This document shows positions 1-6,708 of a stretch of 8,406 nucleotides of DNA, piece by piece (positions within the stretch are counted from its first letter, which is position 1; every line of letters begins with the position of its first letter). Made by a program: the position numbers and the translations under genes. Origin of the DNA: Candidatus Zixiibacteriota bacterium (lineage in GTDB: Bacteria; Zixibacteria; MSB-5A5; GN15; JAAZOE01); the NCBI GenBank assembly GCA_030588275.1, contig JAUUYJ010000102.1, positions 1 through 8,406 on the forward strand, read 5' to 3'. The notes beneath the pieces are model-generated. The model saw nothing but the letters and a program-made list of their open reading frames with translations. It had not been told where the DNA came from and did not search any database.

Positions 1-21
1 AGCAGAATACGTACTATTTTT

Positions 22-43
22 TTGAGCAGACCTCATTGCTCAA
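22..43. promoter_or_regulatory. Candidate operator: 7-bp inverted repeat before the metal-transport operon
   Basis: The half-sites TTGAGCA (22-28) and TGCTCAA (37-43) are perfect reverse complements separated by 8 nt. They end 46 bp before the start of the metal-binding lipoprotein gene. The T-run lies before the dyad rather than after it, and the other strand has no downstream T-run, so this is not an intrinsic terminator. A dyad of this size in the leader of a TroA/MntA-type operon fits a dimeric metalloregulator (DtxR/MntR/TroR or Fur/Zur type), but I cannot match it to a specific known consensus. A weak -10-like TACTAT at 12-17 would put the dyad across the transcription start; its -35 would be at or beyond the window edge. 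Confidence 0.45.
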
Positions 44-89
44 TGGGCAAAGTGTTTGAAAGAAAAGAGAGAAGAAAAGAGAAAAAGAT

Positions 90-1034
90 ATGTTCAAGAG
101 AATATTGGGATTGGCTTTGATACTGAGCTTGATGCTGTTGGTCGGATGTGCGCCGGATAAAAAGCACGGTTCCTCTGATGTTATAAATATTGTCGCGACG
201 ACCGGAATGATTGGTGATCTGGCCGAGAACATCGGCGGGCACCGAGTTGATGTTATTACTTTGATGGGTCCCGGTATCGACCCGCATCTTTATAAGGCGA
301 GCGAACGGGATGTTTCGCGCATGAGTGGAGCCGATATTATTTTTTACAACGGGCTACATCTTGAAGGTGCGATGGCTGAAGTGCTGGAGCGGATGGGCCA
401 ACGGTCTCACACCGCCGCAGTATCTGAAGATCTTTCTGAAGATATTTTACTCTCTCCCCCCGAATTTAAGGGAGCGAACGATCCGCACATCTGGTTTGAC
501 GTTACCATCTGGATGACGGCGGCGAAGACGGTAAATCGCCACTTGACAACAAGTCGCCCCGAATTTAAGGCTGAGTTTGATGCCAATCTGACCGCTTACC
601 TGGATAGCCTTGAAACCTTGCACCAGTTTGTTCTTGATATGGCTGGCCAGCTTCGTGAGGATAGGCGAGTTTTGATTACGGCCCATGATGCTTTTAATTA
701 TTTTGGACAGGTTTATGGATTTGAGGTCCGGGGCTTACAGGGTATCAGTACCGCTTCGGAAGCAGGTGCGGCTGATGTACGGGAGTTGGCCGAATTTATT
801 GTCGAGCGGAAGATACCGGCCATGTTTGTCGAGACATCGGTTTCACCTCGAAATATTGAGGCGGTTAAAGCGGCGGTCGAGTCGCGCGATTATACAGTTG
901 TTATTGGTGGCAACCTTTATTCCGATGCGATGGGTAATAAAGAGACGGTTGAGGGAACCTATCTGGGGATGGTTCGCCATAATATCAGGACAATTGTAAC
1001 GGCCCTGTCTGATGACCGGGAGAAATTGAATTGA
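90..1034 (+). CDS. Metal ABC transporter substrate-binding lipoprotein (TroA/MntA/ZnuA family, cluster A-I)
   Basis: This is the extracytoplasmic receptor that captures a divalent metal (Mn, Zn or Fe) and delivers it to the permeases encoded downstream. Residues 1-20 form a lipoprotein signal with basic residues, a hydrophobic core and lipobox LVGC with Cys20. Candidate metal ligands sit where the family has them: His66 in DPHLY, His133 in DPHIWFD, His199 in TAHDAFNYF and Asp279 in LYSDAMG. The His, His, His, Asp set is typical of TroA-type proteins. The His/Asp-rich loop found in many ZnuA proteins is absent, which leans toward a manganese or broad-specificity TroA-like receptor, but the metal cannot be settled from sequence. 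The 314-residue length is normal. ATG at 90 follows a 31-nt all-purine run (58-88) rather than a classic Shine-Dalgarno. The stop TGA overlaps the TTG start of the ATPase gene by 4 bases, and the gene leads a four-gene operon. Confidence 0.93.
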   Translation: MFKRILGLALILSLMLLVGCAPDKKHGSSDVINIVATTGMIGDLAENIGGHRVDVITLMGPGIDPHLYKASERDVSRMSGADIIFYNGLHLEGAMAEVLERMGQRSHTAAVSEDLSEDILLSPPEFKGANDPHIWFDVTIWMTAAKTVNRHLTTSRPEFKAEFDANLTAYLDSLETLHQFVLDMAGQLREDRRVLITAHDAFNYFGQVYGFEVRGLQGISTASEAGAADVRELAEFIVERKIPAMFVETSVSPRNIEAVKAAVESRDYTVVIGGNLYSDAMGNKETVEGTYLGMVRHNIRTIVTALSDDREKLN

Positions 1035-1825
1035 GCGAGATGGATAAAAATAATCCAGACAAAAATATTCCGGCGGTTGAAGTTGAGGATATGACCGTTG
1101 CTTATCGTGAAAAACCGGTTCTGTGGGATGTCGATCTGGTCGTCCCGTCCGGTGTTTTGATGGCGATTGTTGGCCCCAATGGAGCAGGTAAGACAACCCT
1201 TTTGAAGGCCACGCTCGGATTGATTAAACCGGCCGCAGGAAAAGTGTTGATATATGGACGTCCCTACCCCGAACAGAGGCAGTTGGTCGCTTATGTTCCG
1301 CAGAGGGGCACGGTTGACTGGGATTTTCCGACGACCGCTCTTGATGTAGTGATGATGGGTCGGTACGGTCATCTGGGATGGATCAGTCGCTTGAGCAAAA
1401 ATGATCGGACGATTGCATTTGAGGCATTGGAAAAAGTTGGGATGGAAAAGTTTGCCGACCGGCAGATCAACCAGTTGTCCGGTGGCCAGCAACAACGGAT
1501 TTTTCTGGCTCGTGCTTTGGTTCAGGATGCCCAAATTTATTTTATGGATGAGCCGTTTCAGGGGGTTGATGCGACAACCGAGCGGGCGATTATTGACCTC
1601 TTGCGGGATCTCCGCTCGTCCGGAAAAACTATTATCGTCGTGCACCATGATCTTCAATCGGTCCCGGAATATTTTGATTGGGTGACGCTTCTCAATGTCC
1701 GTAAAATTGCCGGCGGTCCGGTTGATGAGGTTTTTACCGAGAAAAATCTGCGAGCCGCATATGGTGGGCGAGTTGGATTCCTCGGTTTGACTCTAACCGA
1801 AAACAACTCTGTCAAAAAGGATTGA
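1031..1825 (+). CDS. Metal ABC transporter ATP-binding protein (TroB/MntB/ZnuC family)
   Basis: This is the cytoplasmic ATPase that powers divalent-metal import through the two permeases encoded next. All nucleotide-binding motifs are present: Walker A GPNGAGKT (48-55), Q-loop Gln91 in YVPQR, ABC signature LSGGQ (149-153), Walker B IYFMDEP (169-175) and the switch histidine His206 in VVHHD. The stretch VDWDFPTTALDVVMMGRYGH after the Q-loop is characteristic of Mn/Zn/Fe-type ATPases of this family. The 264-residue length is normal. The TTG start at 1031 is preceded by GGGAG (1018-1022) at an 8-nt spacing and overlaps the previous stop as TTGA. An in-frame ATG at 1040 is the alternative and would remove three residues. 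The 3' end overlaps the first permease gene by 4 bases. Family assignment is secure; the exact metal is not. Confidence 0.95.
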   Translation: MSEMDKNNPDKNIPAVEVEDMTVAYREKPVLWDVDLVVPSGVLMAIVGPNGAGKTTLLKATLGLIKPAAGKVLIYGRPYPEQRQLVAYVPQRGTVDWDFPTTALDVVMMGRYGHLGWISRLSKNDRTIAFEALEKVGMEKFADRQINQLSGGQQQRIFLARALVQDAQIYFMDEPFQGVDATTERAIIDLLRDLRSSGKTIIVVHHDLQSVPEYFDWVTLLNVRKIAGGPVDEVFTEKNLRAAYGGRVGFLGLTLTENNSVKKD

Positions 1826-2970
1826 CCCGATTGTTCTCCTTCGCATCTGATCTGATTTTTGATTACACCCTGCGAACAGTCGCGATGGGCTCGGCTGTTT
1901 TGGGTATGGTTTCCGGCGTTTTGGGTTGCTTTGCCGTGCTGCGCCGTCAATCCCTTTTGGGTGATGCTATTTCGCATGCCGCTTTGCCCGGAATCGTTTT
2001 GGCTTTTATCCTGACCGGCTCCAAGTCTCCTATGGTTCTTATTTTGGGTGCGGCTGTCGCCGGCTGGTTGGGGACGTTGAAGATCATCTCCATCGTCCGA
2101 ATGACGCGGATTAAATATGACAGCGCGATGGCGATTGTCCTCTCGGTTTTTTTTGGACTCGGCCTGGTTCTTTTGACTTACGTTCAAAAAACTCCACAGG
2201 CGGCTCAGGCCGGACTGGATACTTTCTTGTTTGGACAGGCGGCGGCAATTTTGGAACGAGATGTTATCGTCATGTCGATTGTCGGGGCTTTCGGTGTCGG
2301 CCTTGTCTTGCTTTTTTGGAACCGTTTTAAAATACTCAGTTTTGATCCTGAGTTTGGCAAAAGCCTCGGCTTACCGATTCCGTTATTGGAAGTTCTGTTG
2401 ACCAGCCTGTTGGTGATTGCGATTGTTTTGGGCTTGCAGACCGTCGGCGTTGTTCTGATGAGTGCGATGGTTGTCGCCCCGGCAGCATCGGCGCGCCAAT
2501 GGACCGATCGGTTGGGGATGATGATTTTTCTGTCGGCGGTTTTTGGGGCTATCGCCGGTATTGGTGGAGCGGTAATTAGTAGTAGTGCGCAAAGGCTCCC
2601 TACCGGACCGACGATTGTTATCTGCATCAGTCTGATTTTTGTCGTCTCGTTACTCTTGGCTCCGAACCGAGGGTTGATCTGGAGTTGGCTCAGGTTTAGG
2701 CGCGACCGAAAACAGCTTCACCTCGATGCCGTGTTGTGCGATCTGTATTCGTTGGCGATGCATCACGATAATCGTCATCATGCGCACAGCATCGCCGTTT
2801 TGCGCACGATGCGTTCCGACCGGGGTGGCGGCGGAGTGCTGAAATCGTTGGAAGAGCTGGAAAAATTTGGCTGGGTCACTCATATCTCCGCCGATAATTG
2901 GGCCTTATCCGCATCCGGAATTGATCAGGCGATGAAAGTGGCCGCATCAATTGGAAAGCAACCGGAATGA
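1822..2970 (+). CDS. Metal ABC transporter permease (ABC-3 family) with C-terminal winged-helix-like extension
   Basis: This is the first of two inner-membrane permeases of the importer. Residues about 15-290 are strongly hydrophobic with several membrane segments. They contain the ABC-3 hallmarks GDAISHAALPGIVLAF (47-62) and VVLMSAMVVAPAASARQW (210-227). Residues about 295-382 are extra compared with a minimal permease of roughly 280 residues. They form a soluble, basic domain with a histidine cluster (residues 314-322, HHDNRHHAH) and a C-terminal helix-strand pattern resembling a DtxR/MntR-like winged helix. Such tails are known in some MntC/TroC-type permeases. The first TTG (1822) overlaps the upstream stop as TTGA, but AAGGA (1817-1821) abuts it. 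The in-frame TTG at 1831, 9 nt after AAGGA, may be the better start and would shorten the protein by three residues. The stop overlaps the next gene as ATGA. Confidence 0.92.
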   Translation: MTRLFSFASDLIFDYTLRTVAMGSAVLGMVSGVLGCFAVLRRQSLLGDAISHAALPGIVLAFILTGSKSPMVLILGAAVAGWLGTLKIISIVRMTRIKYDSAMAIVLSVFFGLGLVLLTYVQKTPQAAQAGLDTFLFGQAAAILERDVIVMSIVGAFGVGLVLLFWNRFKILSFDPEFGKSLGLPIPLLEVLLTSLLVIAIVLGLQTVGVVLMSAMVVAPAASARQWTDRLGMMIFLSAVFGAIAGIGGAVISSSAQRLPTGPTIVICISLIFVVSLLLAPNRGLIWSWLRFRRDRKQLHLDAVLCDLYSLAMHHDNRHHAHSIAVLRTMRSDRGGGGVLKSLEELEKFGWVTHISADNWALSASGIDQAMKVAASIGKQPE

Positions 2971-4076
2971 GTACTCTTCAGTTTGAAATTCAACTTCTGG
3001 CGGCAGTAGTAGCGGCCGCCTGCGCCTTGCCCGGTGTATTTTTGGTCCTTAGAAAAACGGCATTGATGAGCGATGCCATCAGTCATTCGATTCTACTTGG
3101 TATTGTTCTCGCCTTTTTTGTCACCGGCGATCTTAGTTCACCTTGGTTGGTTTTGGCGGCGGCAGCGACCGGCATCCTGACCGTTGTCTTGGCCGAGTCG
3201 ATCAACCGCACCGGTTTGGTGCGGGAGGATGCCTCAATCGGGTTGGTCTTCCCGGCTCTGTTCAGCCTCGGGGTAATCCTGATTTCCCGATATGCCGGAG
3301 ATGTGCATCTTGATACCGATGCGGTCCTGCTTGGTGAGTTAGCCTTTGCGCCGTTTGATCGGTATGAGCTGTTTGGAGTTGATCTGGGACCACGTTCTCT
3401 GGCAGTCATGTCCGGTATATTGATTTTGAATTTAGGATTCATCATCGCCTTTTATAAAGAGCTGAAGATTGCCACTTTTGACCCCGGATTGGCCGCCGCG
3501 CTTGGCTTTTCGCCCCTTATAATAAATTATGCGCTGATGTCGGTCGTTTCGGTTACCGCCGTTGGTGCATTTGATGCGGTTGGTTCGATTTTGGTTGTGG
3601 CTTTGATGGTCACTCCGGCGGCAACCGCTTATTTATTAACCGACCGTTTGTCGGTGATGATTTGGCTAAGTGTTGGGTTCGGTGTCACCGCGGCCATTAG
3701 TGGGTACTGGATGGCTCATTGGCTGGATGCTTCGATTGCCGGGTCGATGGCAGTGATGTGTGGAGTTATATTCGGACTCGTTTTCCTGATAGCTCCGCAA
3801 CAAGGTTTGATTACAATTGCCCGGCGGCGTTTGCGACAGAGAACCGAATTTGCCGAAGCGATGTTGACGATTCATTTGTCGCATCATGAGGGTCGTCCGG
3901 AGGAAAAAGAAGAGAGTGCGTTGGCGACGCTATATGTTCACATGCACTGGGATGAATCGTTTACGTCAAGGATAGCGCGCCGGGCCGAAGAGAATCAGTT
4001 GGTTGTCACCGAGGAAAACCAACTGATTTTGACCGATAAGGGGCGTCGTCTGGCCGAAGCGACAATGGCGTTGTAG
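2967..4076 (+). CDS. Second metal ABC transporter permease (ABC-3 family) with C-terminal winged-helix-like extension
   Basis: This is the likely heterodimer partner of the preceding permease (a TroC/TroD-like pair). The membrane part covers roughly residues 5-285, with conserved segments SDAISHSILLGIVLAF (35-50) and VGSILVVALMVTPAATAYLL (205-224). Residues about 293-369 are a soluble tail. It holds HLSHHEG (303-309), then an acidic linker, then a helix and a wing-like stretch ending in LTDKGRRLAEA, as in winged-helix DNA-binding folds. It parallels the tail of the neighbouring permease, so the two genes look like an old duplication that kept the same architecture. The ATG at 2967 has GGAAAG (2953-2958) 8 nt upstream and overlaps the previous stop by 4 bases. 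The gene ends the operon with TAG at 4074-4076 and converges on the SulP gene. Confidence 0.92.
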   Translation: MSTLQFEIQLLAAVVAAACALPGVFLVLRKTALMSDAISHSILLGIVLAFFVTGDLSSPWLVLAAAATGILTVVLAESINRTGLVREDASIGLVFPALFSLGVILISRYAGDVHLDTDAVLLGELAFAPFDRYELFGVDLGPRSLAVMSGILILNLGFIIAFYKELKIATFDPGLAAALGFSPLIINYALMSVVSVTAVGAFDAVGSILVVALMVTPAATAYLLTDRLSVMIWLSVGFGVTAAISGYWMAHWLDASIAGSMAVMCGVIFGLVFLIAPQQGLITIARRRLRQRTEFAEAMLTIHLSHHEGRPEEKEESALATLYVHMHWDESFTSRIARRAEENQLVVTEENQLILTDKGRRLAEATMAL

Positions 4077-4244
4077 GAGTTATTCTTCCAACATAAGTCA
4101 GATCAATTGACCTGCCACATGCGGTGAGAGTTAATTGTTGTGCGGAAGTTTTTGTTGGGGTTTGAAAGACCTAAGCATTTGATCCCTGCGACAGATTAAT
4201 TAATACAAATTAATAATGACCAACTGTCACGAAAGATTATTGCG

Positions 4245-6524
4245 TTATTCTTCAGGCAGAGAGCCATCGGTGGTTGGCAACTGTCTAATAAAACGGGGGT
4301 CCCGTTTGATCTTGTCGGTTACGCGCAATTTTTTGAGCGGTGCGATGATCAGAGGGCAGAGCTTTTCATTAGAATCCGCATGGGCAGTATGCCAAGCCTG
4401 CTCAATCGCCCCATGCGCCGTACCAAAAATATGATGCTCGTCGATCAGATCATACAGACCGGTCCGCTTCATAACGTCGATGACGGCATCGCTCATATTG
4501 GCAAACGACATCTCGTATCCTTCCCGGCGCATCTTTGTTACCGTCTCAGCCAACATTTGCGCCCCGGATGAATCGAGTTCACTGATCCCGACTCCGATAA
4601 TTACAACATATTTCAGTTCGGGGATTTTGTGCGGAAGGCGCAGAATTTTCTCTTTAAGGAAATCTGAATTCCCAAAGAACAGCGACCCATGAAAACGGAT
4701 CAGAGCGATATGGCGGCATTGTTCCAGTTCAAAGCGACGCTGGTCCCGAAAACTACCATCCCGGTGCTTGGAGAGAAATGATATTGTCGGCATCATGCTT
4801 CGATACAGATATGAGCCGACCGAAAGAGCTACTCCGGTGAGAATCCCCCACTCCAGATGGGGCGCAAAAACCAGCGTGGCAATAAACGTCACAACGGCAA
4901 TGACCCCGTCGTACCATTGCGCTTTCCAGATATTGACAACACCTCGAATATTTATCAGGCCAATAACGGCGGTCATAATAATCGCCGCCAAAACCGACTG
5001 CGGCAGATGATAAAGAAGAGGGGTTAAAAATAGTAAAACGACGACAACCAGACTGCTGGCAATAATATTTGAGAAGCCACAGGTGGCACCAGATTGGAAA
5101 TTTATCGCACTACGAGCAAACGATCCGGATACGGCGTAACCCTGTGTAAAGGAGCCGCAAATATTGGCCAACCCCTGTCCGATTAACTCCTGATTAGTGT
5201 CAACGCGCTGGCCGGCTTTGGCCGCAATCGTTCGGGCTATTGAGATCGCCTCCATAAACCCGACTAAGGCGATGACAATCGCTATCGGTATCAGGGTGAA
5301 AATATTTCTCAGGTTCATCCCGCCGATTGACATCCCAGGAATTTCAAAGCTGGGCAAACCGGCTGGTATCTGACCGACAACCGCTCCACCACCAAGAAAT
5401 GTTAATGAATCAACATCATCAAGCGGTTGGTTGCCAACCCGCAGGCGCCAGCGTTTCCCGCCGTCCGGGTGTGATTCGGGGAGGTCATTTTCGGTAAAGT
5501 AAACAGTTCTCCCCATCTCCTTCGTGGATACAAAAATATAACTGCGTAGATCGGTCCGGTGTCTGTTGATCAGTTTACGCAACTCGGTAATCTCGACTTC
5601 AAGCAGTTCCAGGTCGGCATGAATTCGAATTGCTTCAACTGAGTGAAGACCGTACTGATCGACCGCCGTGCGATATTGATCGCCCAGTTCCACTTTCCTG
5701 ACTAATGCTGAACTGAGCCGGCTGAGATTTTTGTTAAACAGCTCAATATTGTGGGAAACGACCGTTGAGCCGACATCGTCTATGACCGCTTTGCGATTAT
5801 GCTCAAATTCCAACGCCCACGATGCAACGGTGGTAATTGCAACCGCCACCAAAATCCCCGGAATCCGAGGGGTAATTTTTTTTATTACGATAATAATGAC
5901 AAAGGCAACCAGAGCCAAAACCAGCGAAGGCCAATGGATATATGAGAGGGCCGATTGGAGAACGCGATAGATAGTCTGGTAATGGTGCTCCGCTTTGTTG
6001 ACATCAATCCCGAAAAGACGGGCTAACTGGGAACTGGCGATGATCAGGGCGGCGGCATTGGTAAAGCCGTTAATAACCGGATGGGATAGAAAATTGACAA
6101 CGATCCCCAACCGCAACAACCCGAGCGACAACTGAAAAAGCCCGATCAAAAGGGAAAGGATGATGGCGTATCCGATGAATCCTTCGGAGCCGGAGGTAGC
6201 CAAAGGTTCTAAGGCGGCGGCGGTCATGATCGAAACAATTGCTACCGGACCGGTCGATAAATGCCGACTGGAGCCAAATAACGAGGCCACGACCGGTGGC
6301 AAAAAAGCGGCGTACAACCCATACCACGAGGGTAGTCCGGCCAACTGAGCATTTGCCATCGATTGCGGTATGAGAACCAGCCCAACTGTTATTCCGGAAA
6401 TAAAATCGGCGCGAAATGATTTGAGGGTATAATTTTCCAGCCACCCCAGGAAGGGGAATATCTTGATCCAACCGCCAAAGCGATTGTTCTGACCATTCAT
6501 CGAATCGTTATTCTGATGTATCAT
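4245..6524 (-). CDS. SulP/SLC26-family anion transporter with C-terminal STAS domain and a large central insertion
   Basis: This inner-membrane transporter belongs to the family that moves sulfate, bicarbonate or other anions; the substrate is not evident. The N-terminal half has the SulP signature around residues 38-100 (FRADFISGITVGLVLIPQSM, then AGLPSWYGLYAAFLPP and LSTGPVAIVS). The second half has VGQIPAGLPSF (383-393), VDTNQELIGQGLANICGSF (441-459) and AVSGSFARSAINFQSGA (464-480). A STAS domain spans about 600-705 with the typical ELDSSGAQMLAE (649-660). A 50-residue tail follows, partly basic. Usual bacterial members have 550-600 residues; this has 759. The excess is mainly residues about 243-382 (DNA 5379-5798), inserted where the first membrane repeat should join VVGQIPAG and predicted by SLC26 topology to face outside. 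The ATG at 6522-6524 has no clear Shine-Dalgarno; an in-frame ATG at residue 9 is an alternative. Stop is TAA. It lies downstream of fusA on the same strand but is separated by a hairpin, so it is probably its own unit. Confidence 0.93.
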   Translation of the reverse strand: MIHQNNDSMNGQNNRFGGWIKIFPFLGWLENYTLKSFRADFISGITVGLVLIPQSMANAQLAGLPSWYGLYAAFLPPVVASLFGSSRHLSTGPVAIVSIMTAAALEPLATSGSEGFIGYAIILSLLIGLFQLSLGLLRLGIVVNFLSHPVINGFTNAAALIIASSQLARLFGIDVNKAEHHYQTIYRVLQSALSYIHWPSLVLALVAFVIIIVIKKITPRIPGILVAVAITTVASWALEFEHNRKAVIDDVGSTVVSHNIELFNKNLSRLSSALVRKVELGDQYRTAVDQYGLHSVEAIRIHADLELLEVEITELRKLINRHRTDLRSYIFVSTKEMGRTVYFTENDLPESHPDGGKRWRLRVGNQPLDDVDSLTFLGGGAVVGQIPAGLPSFEIPGMSIGGMNLRNIFTLIPIAIVIALVGFMEAISIARTIAAKAGQRVDTNQELIGQGLANICGSFTQGYAVSGSFARSAINFQSGATCGFSNIIASSLVVVVLLFLTPLLYHLPQSVLAAIIMTAVIGLINIRGVVNIWKAQWYDGVIAVVTFIATLVFAPHLEWGILTGVALSVGSYLYRSMMPTISFLSKHRDGSFRDQRRFELEQCRHIALIRFHGSLFFGNSDFLKEKILRLPHKIPELKYVVIIGVGISELDSSGAQMLAETVTKMRREGYEMSFANMSDAVIDVMKRTGLYDLIDEHHIFGTAHGAIEQAWHTAHADSNEKLCPLIIAPLKKLRVTDKIKRDPRFIRQLPTTDGSLPEE

Positions 6525-6558
6525 TTACCGGGCAAGCCGTTTACAGATTATTCCCATC

Positions 6559-6564
6559 ATTATA
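6559..6564 (-). promoter_or_regulatory. Possible -10 element for the SulP gene
   Basis: On the minus strand the sequence TATAAT lies 34 nt before the SulP ATG, a suitable distance for a -10 box with a short leader. No good -35 match sits 16-18 bp upstream, because that position falls inside the 13-bp hairpin. The call therefore rests on the -10 hexamer and position alone in an AT-rich stretch. Confidence 0.25.
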
Positions 6565-6571
6565 ATAATCG

Positions 6572-6605
6572 GCCAGACCGGGCTTTATCGATAGCCCGGT
6601 CTGGC
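6572..6605. terminator. Perfect 13-bp hairpin between fusA and the SulP gene
   Basis: GCCAGACCGGGCT (6572-6584) pairs perfectly with AGCCCGGTCTGGC (6593-6605) around an 8-nt loop, giving a GC-rich stem typical of an intrinsic terminator. It lies about 100 nt past the fusA stop, so it most likely ends fusA transcription on the minus strand. However, the expected T-run on that strand is poor (CGATTATTATAATG). The plus strand carries TTT directly after the stem and T6 at 6614-6619, so the structure may work better, or also, in the antisense direction. Confidence 0.55.
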
Positions 6606-6638
6606 TTTCACGATTTTTTAAGATCAAAATTACAATAT

Positions 6639-6662
6639 CGGTTGCCAATCCGGTTGTCAATT
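6639..6662. repeat. Short imperfect tandem repeat, two 12-bp units
   Basis: Two adjacent 12-mers, CGGTTGCCAATC (6639-6650) and CGGTTGTCAATT (6651-6662), differ at two positions. They lie in the 3' untranslated region of fusA just above the hairpin. With only two copies this may be chance; no function is suggested. Confidence 0.3.
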
Positions 6663-6708
6663 TAAACCGATTATCGGCATCCGGATCGGTAACAACATTT
6701 GGTCCGCC

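Noticed and set aside
22..43. Dyad as the terminator of an upstream gene
   Set aside because: The T-run precedes the stem on the plus strand and becomes an A-run on the minus strand, so neither direction gives a stem followed by T residues.
90..1034. Assignment of the lipoprotein as ZnuA (zinc-specific)
   Set aside because: The His/Asp-rich loop common in ZnuA is missing and the ATPase resembles Mn-type members, so metal specificity is left open.
843..3445. Long minus-strand open frames opposite the metal operon
   Set aside because: They are low-complexity antisense translations of clearly identified transporter genes.
4195..4214. AT-only inverted repeat (ATTAATT and AATTAAT around 6 nt) between the convergent genes
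   Set aside because: The stem has no GC pairs, so it is too weak for an intrinsic terminator, and AT-rich spacers give such repeats by chance.
4077..4244. Convergent intergenic region of 168 bp
   Set aside because: No gene, strong hairpin or RNA-like structure was found. The plus-strand frame entering the SulP gene from 4216 is an antisense shadow of a well-conserved protein.
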